Assembly (NCBI GenBank): GCA_038373885.1
Contig: JAWZYV010019608.1
Location: forward strand, 124,001 to 188,000
From: Cheiracanthium punctorium
Taxonomy: Eukaryota > Arthropoda > Arachnida > Araneae > Cheiracanthiidae
DNA length: 64,000 nt
Direction of reading: 5' to 3'
Below the pieces are notes generated by a model. That model was not told the origin of the DNA. It was given only the letters and a program-made list of their open reading frames with translations, and searched no databases. Of the stretch, positions 28,401 through 34,799 are shown piece after piece (position 1 is the stretch's first letter; every line of letters begins with the position of its first letter). The position numbers were made by a program, and so were the translations under genes.

Positions 28401-30861
28401 AAATAACGATTTGAATGAACACTAAACTCGTCAGCGAGTAACAGGGCTTCAACAGCAGAAAAAAGAAAAATTCATTAATGAAAGAATGAAATTTTGGGAG
28501 CACCAAATGAAAATTTTATGTCTTGTAAATCAAATCTAAAACTACTAGTAAGAATTCCGGTAAAATCGTACAAGCCGGTGACCACCCCATGTAAACATGG
28601 CGACAGTCGCTGGAGCTTGGCGACCGCCAAGCTCCAGCGACTGTCGCCATGTTTACTAGTCATTCTAGGCAACCAGTGGTCCGTTTTTTACTAAAAAAAC
28701 CCCAGTGGATTCAGCAACCTAGTTGTACAGCTATCTAAACTAGGCAACCAGTGGTCTGTTTTTAACTAAAAAAACCTCAGTGGATTCAGCAACCTAGTTG
28801 TACAGCTATCTAAACTAGGCAACCAGTGGTCTGTTTTTAACTAAAAAAACCTCAGTGGATTCAGCAACCTAGTTGTACAGCTATCTAAACTAGGCAACCA
28901 GTGGTCCGTTTTTAACTAAAAAAACCTCAGTGGATTCAGCAACCTAGTTGTACAGCTATCTAAACTAGGCAACCAGTGGTCCGTTTTTAACTAAAAAAAC
29001 CTCAGTGGATTCAGCAACCTAGCTGTACAGCTATCTAAACTAGGCAACCAGTGGCCCGTTTTTAACTAAAAAAACCTCAGTGGATTCAGCAACCTAGCTG
29101 TACAGCTATCTAAACTAGGCAACCAGTGGCCCGTTTTTAACTAAAAAAACCTCAGTGGATTCAGCAATCTAGTTGTACAGCTATGTAAACTATGCAACCA
29201 GTGGACCGTCTTTAACTAAAAAAACCTCAGTGGATTCAGCAACCTAGTTGTACAGCTATGTAAACTACGCAACCAGTGGACCGTTTTTAACTAAAAAAAC
29301 AACAGTGAATTAAGCAACCTAGTTGTACAGCTAATGTAAACTGGGCAAACACTGGCCCGTTTTCAACTCAAAAAAAACATCGGTGGATTAAACAACCTAG
29401 TTGTACACCTCTTATAAAGTCAGTATGATTAGAATAGCACATAAATAGCACTTACGAAAACATAAAACACATCGAATATCAATTTAAAATTCACATTAAA
29501 AACCTTAAACATTTGAAAGATTCGTTAAAAAAGAGCACTTACCTTTATTTTTTTTTTAAATAACCGCTCAGAAATGTCCCCAACACCCACCGGCTTATAA
29601 CGTAACACCATGCTTTCTTTTATTTAGCTCTATATTCACACCATATTTCTATCAAACACACACAAAAGAATGCTCCTTTTCCTTTCAAAACATAAAAAAA
29701 ACTCCACATCCACACATAAATACTGACGACGAAATTCCCCGATACGCTTACTAACCTACGATAAAGAGTCCGTAAAACAGAATCAAAACCACAGGGAAAA
29801 GCCAACACAAACTTAATCCACTCTATCACTCGCCACAAACAAACAACTACCGTCATTCAATTAGCACTGAATGAATATCCCATACTTCAAACACCCCGCG
29901 TTTCATTATGGTTACCAGTCTAAACAATCACCGCCAGGGTGCCTCACTGCAGCTGAGCATCGCCGTTGACGGCGCCAGAGCCAACGCCAAATCAATTTGT
30001 AAACAAAACATCAAATGTAAACAAGTCACCGTATACGGAATATAGTCCAGAATTCCAATTAAACAACATCTAGTTTAAATATTTTCTAGTGTATCTTGAT
30101 GGGAAAAACAAAATTTTGAATTACCTATTTAACATTTGCACATAATTTATCTTTTAAAAAATTAATCAGAGTCATTAAACAATTATGCTGATAAATTGAT
30201 GAATTTAAAGAATTAAAAATGTAAATCAATATAATAAAAGTAAAAGTAAACTCCTGGGTACACAATCATTGGGATTCTCCCACCAATTTTTATATTTTAA
30301 ATACAAATTTAAGAATTGTTCTCCTGATATTAGGAATATGCTTTAATAATTTATTACATTTAAAGATAAACTGAATATCAATTAATATATGGTCAGAAAA
30401 TCAATCAATATAAGGTCAACCTTGCTTGTAAGTGAATTCAAGTGTGCATTAGGGAATTACAGAATTCCTTTAATGCACTGAACTCTGGACTCGAAACACA
30501 TCTGAAAAATAAAAAAGATTCACCAAAACAAGTTTTATTATACAACCCCTTTTTTTCCTGTAGACATGGAAGTAGTTTCCACATTCCAAAGATCCCTTTC
30601 ATTTCCTTATTTGCAACATCTGTCCTTATTTCTATTCTACAGCAAAATACTGAATGCTAAATTACAGAAGCTCATACAGATTCTACATTTTAAAAAATTC
30701 TACTGATACTTACAATGTGATCTAGAAATAATTTCAAAACCAGATTAATAAACACTAAAAAAAAAAAAAAAAATTCTAGGGCAAAAAAACTTCAAACTTA
30801 CAATATATGAAGATCCATTATTATCTTTGACTTCTAACGTGTCTGGAATTGAGAAGTGCAT
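4338..30861 (-). CDS. SNX17: Sorting nexin 17 (SNX17), complete, 12 coding exons
   Basis: SNX17 is an endosomal adaptor: its PX domain binds PI3P, its FERM-like module binds NPxY/NxxY motifs of cargo such as LDL-receptor relatives and integrins, and its C-terminus recruits the retriever complex for recycling to the cell surface. Coding exons (high to low): 30861-30802, 23302-23110, 22362-22187, 17687-17600, 17322-17238, 15014-14852, 12285-12145, 11677-11615, 10562-10446, 8463-8263, 6846-6790, 4439-4338. All junctions are GT-AG, phases match throughout, and the sum is 1446 nt (481 aa; human about 470). PX covers about residues 1-108, with Arg35 in the VRY motif matching the PI3P-contacting Arg of the family. 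The FERM-like part covers about 115-390, followed by a Ser/Lys-rich tail. The protein ends AFEGIGDDDL, nearly identical to the vertebrate retriever-binding tail. Start is the Met matching the conserved MHFSIP. The gene is intact; only introns carry transposons. Confidence 0.97.
5785..6315. mobile_element. Possible hAT-like MITE in SNX17 intron 11
   Basis: Bounded by imperfect 15-bp inverted termini, CAGTGTTTCTACAGA and CAGAGTTTCTACAGA (14 of 15 match). Both ends carry repeats of a tttccctgac motif. The flanking 8-mers do not match, so the TSD is lost or the limits are slightly wrong. Confidence 0.5.
6790..6846 (-). CDS. SNX17: SNX17 coding exon 11
   Basis: A 57-nt phase-0 exon encoding REDSAKIIGRSKDQVKKMT, a weakly conserved basic linker that matches the position of vertebrate TRESMVKLSSKLS. 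Acceptor cttacag, donor gtaagt. Placed by splice sites and phase, with weaker homology than its neighbours. Confidence 0.85.
7734..7990. mobile_element. piggyBac-like MITE with TTAA duplication (SNX17 intron 10)
   Basis: A 257-bp element flanked by TTAA on both sides (7730-7733 and 7991-7994). The termini start CACTAAA and contain the inverted motif GGTCAAATGAC near both ends. TTAA target sites and such termini are typical of piggyBac. It is a different family from the GAGGCGC/ACGCGC-ended MITEs further right. Confidence 0.75.
8263..8463 (-). CDS. SNX17: SNX17 coding exon 10
   Basis: 67 codons, residues 363-429, starting AILMSVCLQGMVDELLSKG (vertebrate AIMMSICLQSMVDEL), then a basic and Ser-rich linker. 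The frame stays open past the splice site to 8239, but the gtgagt donor (reverse of 8257-8262) joins in phase with exon 11 and gives the conserved C-terminus. Confidence 0.94.
9783..10312. repeat. Pair of diverged direct repeats of about 145 bp
   Basis: Units at about 9783-9925 and 10162-10312 share the order: atcagaatttgac-like block, a 'ctaagg/aagtacc' block, an A-rich spacer, an 'aaattgg' block, then 'attactgaacaaat/attgctgaacatac'. They are tens of percent diverged. The origin is unknown. They lie in SNX17 intron 9. Confidence 0.5.
10446..10562 (-). CDS. SNX17: SNX17 coding exon 9
   Basis: 39 codons, residues 324-362, containing LELSFEYLMSKDHLRWV, almost identical to vertebrate LELAFEYLMSKDRLQWV in F3. 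Acceptor atttcag, donor gtgag, phase 0. Its codons are more GC-ending than those of the other SNX17 exons. Confidence 0.96.
10602..10754. mobile_element. Small palindromic MITE, TA-flanked
   Basis: About 153 bp with inverted ends of roughly 25 bp: left TACTGTATTGGCCCGAATAT, right (minus strand) TACCGTATTAACCCGAATAT. The TA at both tips and the sequence type suggest a Tc1/mariner/pogo-group non-autonomous element. It lies in SNX17 intron 8, 40 bp upstream of exon 9. Confidence 0.65.
11615..11677 (-). CDS. SNX17: SNX17 coding exon 8
   Basis: A 63-nt, 21-codon phase-0 exon reading SFFRVTRIKCWRITTS, matching vertebrate SFRVTRMRCWRVTSS in the F3 (PTB-like) subdomain that binds cargo NPxY motifs. 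Acceptor tctgtag, donor gtaagt. Confidence 0.95.
12145..12285 (-). CDS. SNX17: SNX17 coding exon 7
   Basis: 47 codons, residues 256-302: FLQLARTLKFYGHVQF, then a Cys-rich CVCDYPQPNTTVTISAGGRE. It corresponds to FLRLAQTLRHYGYLRF in vertebrates, the F2/F3 boundary. Acceptor ttctag, donor gtaagt, phase 0 on both sides. Confidence 0.96.
12926..13733. mobile_element. Tc1/mariner element with decayed transposase (SNX17 intron 6)
   Basis: 808 bp flanked by TA (12924-12925 and 13734-13735), with inverted repeats of about 95 bp at each end (CAGGG...GGACCTGATTTTAAAAA...). Inside, plus-strand fragments read like a mariner transposase N-terminal helix-turn-helix (SILQWYHQFKETDLP, 13160-13240) followed directly by the C-terminal PRFPDLTPCDFFLWG motif (to about 13560). 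The central DDE region is deleted and stops are present. A 125-bp retro-insertion interrupts the DFFLWG part. Confidence 0.85.
13283..13407 (-). mobile_element. Short retro-insertion with 15-bp target-site duplication
   Basis: A 125-bp insertion inside the mariner relic, flanked by exact copies of CCTAACACCATGTGA at 13268-13282 and 13408-13422. Read on the minus strand it ends in a TTTATTTATTTTATTT-type tail. A related segment (tatgtgtgttttttacaaag...ttatttac) lies on the plus strand at 13895-14010. The TSD length and tail suggest insertion of a LINE, SINE or Penelope-like 3' end. Confidence 0.75.
13895..14010 (+). repeat. Second copy of the retroelement 3' end
   Basis: Shares TATGTGTGTTTTTTACAAAG and the T-rich tail with the insertion at 13283-13407 in opposite orientation. 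It contains a small stem-loop (gactgaggaagactaaa ... tttagtcgaaacg) of the kind found near the 3' ends of several retroelement families. Limits are approximate. Confidence 0.5.
14852..15014 (-). CDS. SNX17: SNX17 coding exon 6 (FERM F2 region)
   Basis: Completes Ser201 and encodes residues 202-255: YWDPAYDEELLDDR, LNLLYVQAVSDVERGW and a basic segment ending SKRE. It matches vertebrate SKSYWDSAYDDD and LLYAQTVSDIERGW closely. Acceptor tttttag, donor gtaagt, phase 0. Confidence 0.96.
16932..16961. repeat. (AC)n(AT)n microsatellite
   Basis: An AC dinucleotide run followed directly by a short AT run in SNX17 intron 5. The open frames overlapping it on both strands are artefacts of the repeat. 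Confidence 0.8.
17238..17322 (-). CDS. SNX17: SNX17 coding exon 5
   Basis: Residues 173-200 plus two bases: RRLQDFESPYLSLKS then FLVIRK, matching the vertebrate stretch LQEFELPYVSV through VLRKS. Acceptor gttgcag, donor gtatga, phase 2. The Ser codon following RK is split across the intron. Confidence 0.95.
17600..17687 (-). CDS. SNX17: SNX17 coding exon 4
   Basis: An 88-nt exon found by eye: residues 144-172 plus one base, reading AVSKSLKLDEKY then IWYFCIYLV, matching the FERM F1 segment around GYFSLFLV in vertebrate SNX17. Acceptor atctag, donor gtaagc. It joins exon 3 in phase 0 and exon 5 in phase 1. Confidence 0.93.
20840..21986. mobile_element. Unclassified 8-bp-TSD element with hairpin and 75-bp tandem array, copy 1
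   Basis: Begins GGTAAAATCAT and ends GGAATATAGTCC, flanked by exact AAATACAG at 20832-20839 and 21987-21994. Layout: a 31-bp-arm hairpin (20872-20902 / 20907-20937), about eight 75-bp tandem units (20946-21540), then about 440 bp of unique sequence. Long terminal inverted repeats are absent; only GG...CC tips match. It is nested in the hAT-like element at 20016-22148. Superfamily uncertain: 8-bp TSDs occur in hAT, P and a few rarer groups. Confidence 0.85.
20946..21540. repeat. 75-bp tandem repeat array, about 8 units
   Basis: Units begin CTAGGCAACCAGTGG at 20946, 21021, 21096, 21171, 21246, 21321 and 21396, an exact 75-bp period; the last unit (about 21474) is diverged. Each has a 'tttttaactaaaaaaacc' block and a 'gcaacctagttgtacagc' block. 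Divergence rises towards the distal end. Confidence 0.95.
22187..22362 (-). CDS. SNX17: SNX17 coding exon 3 (end of PX, start of FERM-like region)
   Basis: Completes codon 85 and encodes residues to 143, including FLLSAQQETQ and WQKVSVRV at the PX/FERM F1 boundary. Acceptor tttgcag, donor gtaagt, phase 0. The open frame runs past the donor into the end of a transposon that stops 38 bp away; that tail is not coding. Confidence 0.96.
23110..23302 (-). CDS. SNX17: SNX17 coding exon 2 (PX domain core)
   Basis: Residues 21-84 plus the first base of codon 85. It carries the PX core: VRYRQL with the PI3P-contacting Arg, then the proline-rich PPFPPKK loop and the following helix. Acceptor ttccag, donor gtaagt, ending in phase 1. 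Confidence 0.97.
23545..25380 (+). mobile_element. hAT transposon with decayed transposase (SNX17 intron 1)
   Basis: 1836 bp with tips CAGGGTTCGT and CAGGGATCGT (minus strand) and exact 8-bp duplications CCTAAAGA at 23537-23544 and 25381-25388. Subterminal regions are tens of copies of a GATATAT-type motif. The interior carries remains of a hAT transposase on the plus strand, frameshifted between about 24304 and 25018. The C-terminal dimerisation motif is readable (LVTASPSTVGLERIFSSFG, about 24870-24930). No zinc-finger or complete catalytic region was seen. Confidence 0.92.
24304..25018 (+). pseudogene. Decayed hAT transposase fragment
   Basis: Three overlapping plus-strand frames (from 24304, 24476 and 24708) together resemble the C-terminal half of a hAT transposase: an Ala/Leu-rich helix with YMLDDRY, then W-x-L spacing, then the hATC dimerisation core ending in ERIFSSFG followed by RNRL-like residues across a frame break. 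At least two frameshifts and a stop after KSKTR separate the parts. Inactive. Confidence 0.85.
26323..26933. mobile_element. hAT-like MITE (SNX17 intron 1)
   Basis: Tips CAGGGGTTCCCA and, on the minus strand, AGGGGTTCCCAAAG, flanked by TTCTATGG (26315-26322) and TTCTATGA (26934-26941), an 8-bp TSD with one mismatch. CAGGGGTTCCCA-type ends are common in hAT elements. A second element (26481-26793) is nested inside. Confidence 0.75.
26481..26793. mobile_element. Nested element with CAGGGGTTG ends
   Basis: 313 bp with inverted tips CAGGGGTTGAT and CAGGGGTTGATCC (minus strand), flanked by TAAGA on both sides (26476-26480 and 26794-26798). The match may be a 5-bp TSD or the surviving part of an 8-bp one. 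It sits within the MITE at 26323-26933. Confidence 0.65.
27363..27418. repeat. Perfect 26-bp-arm hairpin
   Basis: 27363-27388 is the exact reverse complement of 27393-27418 with a 4-base loop. It is AT-rich with a GGCATTTGGAGT core next to the loop. Purpose unknown; perfect arms suggest recent origin. Lies in SNX17 intron 1. Confidence 0.85.
28257..28302. repeat. Perfect 19-bp-arm hairpin
   Basis: 28257-28275 pairs exactly with 28284-28302 around an 8-base loop, arm sequence CTAACATGAAATCAAACAC. It lies 0.9 kb from the hairpin at 27363 and has unrelated sequence. Confidence 0.8.
28559..30047. mobile_element. Unclassified 8-bp-TSD element with hairpin and 75-bp tandem array, copy 2
   Basis: Same termini as copy 1 (GGTAAAATCGT ... 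GGAATATAGTCC), flanked by exact AGAATTCC at 28551-28558 and 30048-30055. Hairpin arms 28591-28621 and 28626-28656 are followed by about ten 75-bp units (28665-29405) and then about 640 bp of unique sequence, longer than in copy 1. The antisense open frame at 29620-29856 lies in this part; it matches nothing I know. Lies in SNX17 intron 1, upstream of exon 2. Confidence 0.88.
28665..29405. repeat. 75-bp tandem repeat array, about 10 units
   Basis: Units start at 28665, 28740, 28815, 28890, 28965, 29040, 29115, 29190, 29265 and 29340. The same 75-bp period and the same order of diverged distal units as in copy 1, so the extra two units arose by internal amplification or loss. Confidence 0.95.
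30802..30861 (-). CDS. SNX17: SNX17 coding exon 1
   Basis: Encodes residues 1-20, starting MHFSIPDT and ending GSSYI, the first strand of the PX domain. It ends in phase 0 at a gtaagt donor (reverse of 30796-30801). It is separated from exon 2 by a 7.5-kb intron full of transposons and is too short to stand out as an open frame. It was placed by matching the SNX17 N-terminus and the exact join to AYNMHVNG in exon 2. Confidence 0.93.
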
Positions 30862-32034
30862 TTTAAATATACATACAACAAGTAACAGCCATACAAAGGA
30901 AAAGAAAGGACGGAAAAAATCATTTCATGTAAAACATCTTGAACTCAATCAGACTTTCAAAACAACTTGGGTGAGTTTGTAAATAGAAACTGCTTAAGGT
31001 TTGCAATTCTCAGATTCGAAATTAACGCACCACAAAGAAACTCTCAAAACTTTCAAAGTGAATTTTGAAGGGAGAAAGCCAATTCAAAATATTTATTATT
31101 AACTAGAGTTGGAAAATAATCATTGTTGTTTTTTTAAATTAGCAGTTTATGGACAAAGCCAAAAACTTTCCATTCGATTACAGATCGACTGTGTCAGGAT
31201 TTATGACCAATTGGTAATCGAGTAGAAAGTCACATGACTGCAGTAGTCTGAAAGTTGATAATTTAAGTGATAACATTTGTATGTAATTTTAAAATGCAAC
31301 ATCTTGTAAGCTTATGTATTTTTGATGCATCTAAAATTGCATCATTCTAAACTTTGACATTTTTTCTATATATATGAAAAAAAAAAGAGTCAAAATCGGT
31401 TTTGTAGATAAGAAAAAAATGTCTAAAGCAAATCTCAGCATGACAGTCAATGGGGTCCAAAGCTTTCATTTGTTAAAACAGATATAAATTCAAAGTTTTG
31501 ATCGATTCGGGTTTGTAAGCTAAGATATAATAGCATGTAAAGTTTCAGTTTAATTAGAGATTTTCCAGCTAGTTTTGGTTTTGAGAGTTCTTAAATGCTC
31601 ATTTTTAAAATGAAACTGCTTGACCTTTGTTCTTAATGTCAGATGAGTGCAGTTAGCTGAAAAATTTAATCAACTAAGATAGGAGCCAGTTCGTCACTTG
31701 AGAATTTGGATGTTCTAGAATGGGGAAAAGACTTTTTCTTTCTGTTCTTGTTTTTTAGTAACTGCTAGTACTGCTCGTGCTCGCCTTCTCAGCTGTTTGG
31801 ATGCCTCTTGGAGGCATTTGTTAAATGAGTAGGATTGGGTGTTTGATTTGATTCGTTGATGAGACGGGGCGTTTTGGACCTGGTGCAGGCTTTCCTACGC
31901 ATGGGGATGAGTAACAGCAACAACAGGTTCCAGTTCATTGAGTTTTCGATTGTTTGTTTACAGGTTCTTTACTTCTGATTGGACGTTTTGTGATAAACGC
32001 ATCTGCATCACGTAGGCAACAAAACTGAACAAAC
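30862..32034. other. Region upstream of SNX17
   Basis: Contains the SNX17 5' UTR and promoter by position, but no TATA box or clear core element can be picked out. No coding exon was seen. An imperfect set of AT-rich blocks at 31085-31640 has no defined ends. Confidence 0.4.
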
Positions 32035-32621
32035 CAGTAGCGCAGCCAGGAATATTTTTTGGGTTGGCCGAGAATTCAACAACCAGAATGAACTAAGGAG
32101 AAATATACCTTATGAAAATCGATATAAGATATCTTTTTTCCGGGGGGGGGGGCAAGGGGAGGCGCAGCAAACACACACAGGTTCTCTGAACGTCTACTAA
32201 CATTCAGAAAACGTCTTCTGAACGTTAATAGACGTTCAGAGAACCTGTGTGTGTTTGCTGGGGAAACTGTAGAAGGAAATGTCCCCCTTAATTTTGGACT
32301 AAAAATGTTCGCATATAAAAATGAATCAGAGACGACCCGAGGGGCTTGTTATCATGTGTTTGAGATAGCAATAAAATAGCGAGTTTAAAATCTTTGCACT
32401 TGGAAAAACACGCATTATAAATAAATAAACAAATAAATTTGGCTTAGGTCTGTTGCTGAACCTCAAATTCCTGAAATCAAGGATAACTTTCGAATATTCC
32501 ATAGAGATAACTAGAGAAACTTTCAAAATTATCCACTAATACGTAACTTTCTACATATCCTACATTTACTCATTTCGGGAGTGGCTGCAGCCCCATCTGC
32601 CACGCCCTGTCTATGCCCCTG
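32035..32621. mobile_element. hAT MITE of the CAG-GCGTAGCC family, large copy
   Basis: 587 bp, tips CAGTAGCGCAGCCAGG and CAGGGGCATAGACAGG (minus strand), exact 8-bp duplication GAACAAAC at 32027-32034 and 32622-32629. It contains a 45-bp-arm hairpin at 32165-32260 and a G run. Shares end sequence with the elements at 39967, 55069 and 63775. Confidence 0.82.
32165..32260. repeat. 45-bp-arm hairpin inside the hAT MITE
   Basis: 32165-32209 and 32216-32260 are inverted copies with only two mismatches, separated by 6 bases. Arms begin CAGCAAACACACACAGG. Confidence 0.85.
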
Positions 32622-32663
32622 GAACAAACTGAAATCATTCTTAAAGTCGATAAAAAATAAGAC

Positions 32664-32808
32664 CACTAATCACACCTGTTTCACTTTTTGCACGAAAACC
32701 AGTGGCGCGAGTTTATGAGTAGACGAACTCACCCATCAACTCCTGCCACTAGTTTTCGGTCAAAAACTGGTATAAAATGGAAATCAGGCGTGATTAGTGA
32801 TCTTGGTT
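32664..32808. repeat. Fold-back repeat, about 145 bp
   Basis: Left arm AAGACCACTAATCACACCTG is mirrored by CAGGCGTGATTAGTGATCTT at the right end, with further pairing inwards (ACCAGTGGC / GCCACTAGTTTT). Probably a MITE; no clear TSD. Confidence 0.6.
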
Positions 32809-32989
32809 TCTTTTTCTTTCAAGAATTACTTTGGTTTGTTCAGTTTCGTTGACTAGGTTAAAATGTCTATCACAGGTCGTTTATGTCCACATGTCGTTTA
32901 TGCCAGAAACAAAATGATTGCGACCCAACAATCTGTTGCTAAGCTCTTCTATCAGAAGGGCATTAGCATCCCGAACAAAAGATAATTAT

Positions 32990-33230
32990 ACAATATGGTT
33001 GTCCTCCCAGCTGGCTCCTACACCAGTTCTATTTGGAGCCACACCGCAAAAAACGAAACTAAAGATCTTATCCACTCAACACAGAAAAATTCTGAGAAGG
33101 ATTAGAAGTGCCCCCCCCCCGCGTTATATGAAAAATAAAGTTGTTAAGCGCGACCTGAAAATGGCGTCCCTAAACTATATCATCAAAAAAGCAAGAACAA
33201 AAGTTTTACGACAAATTAAATAAGCTTCCT
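32990..33230 (+). pseudogene. Non-LTR retrotransposon reverse-transcriptase C-terminal fragment
   Basis: Plus-strand frames read SSIWSHTAKNETKDL in one frame and then, after a frameshift, KILRRIRSAPP-YMKNKVVKRDLKM-SLNYIIKKA. This matches the stretch after the RT domain of Jockey-like LINEs (W/G-x-x-A-K...LQ..QNK.LR.I..AP.YVRN..IHRDL). Frameshifted and 5'-truncated, so inactive. Confidence 0.7.
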
Positions 33231-33704
33231 AACGAACTGCTGAGTGAGATTCTTGCTTATGACTTCCGGTATTCTGACAGCAGGACTAGACTGCTCGTTT
33301 TTTCAAAATTGACTTTTTTTTTCTTCCATGTACACATGTAGATCTATATGTTTTGAGTGGGAAAGACTGACATCTAGTTTCCATCCTGGTGAAAAACACC
33401 CCTAATATCACAACTAGTTCTAAAGATGCTTTTGAACATTATGGGGGGAAGGATATTTTTGTAATTTTTTATTAGAGTAAAAATCAAAATAACAGGCATA
33501 ACAATATACTGAAATGTTGAAGAAAACTTGTGTATTTTTGTTCTTTTAAGAAGCATGCGCTTCCCCAAGTAATACAGCAGTATTGGCCGATATCACCTCA
33601 ATATCGGCCAACTACGCCATACATCGGCTGATATCGGTCATTTTGTCCCGATTTTGGCCAATATTACTCCAATATTGCTAGTACGATGTTCAAAATCATC
33701 GACA

Positions 33705-33785
33705 GTCGGCAGTGCCGGACTCCATTACCCGCACGTTAAGCGGTAGTCCTAGGTTCGACCCCCAGCTCTGGAATTTTTCGCATAG
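33705..33785 (+). repeat. Partial copy of tRNA-derived SINE
   Basis: Carries the anticodon-arm-to-3'-end part of the tRNA-like unit found complete at 33991 (CCCGCACGTTAAGCGGTAGT, then the T arm, then GAATTTTTCGCATAGTTGG). The 5' half (33705-33729) differs. Both copies share the same downstream sequence for about 60 bp. Confidence 0.75.
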
Positions 33786-33990
33786 TTGGTAAAATAATCA
33801 GCCTAAACACTCCAACTTGCCTAATATACTTGAAAGGTTGATACAATCACTTTCTAATAAATATGTATAACTTCCGCGGCGTAATGGAGTTGTCGCGATT
33901 TAATTGTTTCATCTGTTCCATCTGTGGTTTGCAGAGGAAGATGATAAATGCCAACTGTTCTAAAGCGAGAAATTTCATCTGGGAATCGTC

Positions 33991-34058
33991 CCAGAGTAGC
34001 TCAGTGGTAGAGCACCCGCACGTTAAGCGGTAGTCCTGGGTTCGACCCCCAGCTCTGG
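33991..34058 (+). tRNA. tRNA-like sequence (Asn-GTT type), probably a SINE head
   Basis: Folds as a tRNA: acceptor CCAGAGT/GCTCTGG (last pair T-G), D arm GCTC/GAGC, anticodon arm CCGC/GCGG with loop ACGTTAA (anticodon GTT), T arm CTGGG/CCCAG with TTCGACC. A- and B-box promoter sequences are good. Position 33 is C instead of the near-universal T and the first anticodon-stem pair is mismatched. A second copy with the same 3' flank lies 270 bp upstream, so a tRNA-derived SINE is more likely than a functional gene. Confidence 0.55.
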
Positions 34059-34532
34059 AATTTTTCGCATAGTTGGTAAAATAATCAGCCGAAATACTCC
34101 AACTTGCATAGTTCGCATAGTTGGTAAACTAATATGCTTGAAAGGTTGATACAATTACTTTCTAATAAGCATAGAGTATTTTCACGTGACGTCAATGAGT
34201 TTTTTTTAGGTCAACTCGAATATTTAGGGATACAAAACCACGTTTTCAGCCAATGACCAATCTCAAATGAACAAATGTTTGACCAAAGAAAGTTGGTTGC
34301 TAAGGTGTGACGTATTGATAACGACGTAGATGAAACAGCTCTATATTAAATCCTGTTGGAATAATATTAGGTTTTCATTGGTTCATTCAAGTTCCTGGTG
34401 GACAGACGTCACTTCAAAAACGAGATTTTATTGGTAGTGTCCATTGCCGGCCACGTGGTTGAACTGCTCTATTAGTGAAATGGTTCAACAGAAAATCAGT
34501 TTTTTTGTGTTGTTTTTATTGTGAACACGTAA

Positions 34533-34791
34533 ATCGGATTTGTGTGCTTGTCTCGAAGACCGCTTATAAATCCTCGTCAGTAAGGCGACACAAAGGGGGA
34601 TGCCCTTCGTGGGGGGGTGTCTTTCTAAGGGATGCGTTTGACCCGTATTTACGCTAAGTTTCGGAGAAAACCAAGGAAAACTCCGAATGGTTAGGTCGAC
34701 AGACGCGCGATGGGACCCAAATCCAGGACCTTCACACTTCGCCCGTCTATCATCTCCAGTGACACAACCACTGTGCCATGGTGAGGCAGTT
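34533..34791 (-). mobile_element. tRNA-derived SINE, copy 1
   Basis: Minus strand: a tRNA-like head (CCATGGCACAGTGGTTGTGT, then GGTCCTGGATTTGGGTCCC as B-box region), a core (CCTTGGTTTTCTCCGAAACT), and a tail GACGAGGATTTATAAGCGG followed by GAGACAAGCACACAAATCCG. The tail is shared with 36791-36969 and partly with 50405-50598. Confidence 0.75.
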
Positions 34792-34799
34792 TTTTTGTC

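Noticed and set aside
28475..28694. Open frames on both strands with nearly the same peptide (also at 20768-20953)
   Set aside because: They read through the perfect hairpin of the 75-bp-array element, which gives the same peptide on both strands.
33991..34058. A functional tRNA-Asn gene
   Set aside because: C at position 33, a mismatched stem pair and a partial second copy with the same flank suggest a SINE head, although the fold is good.
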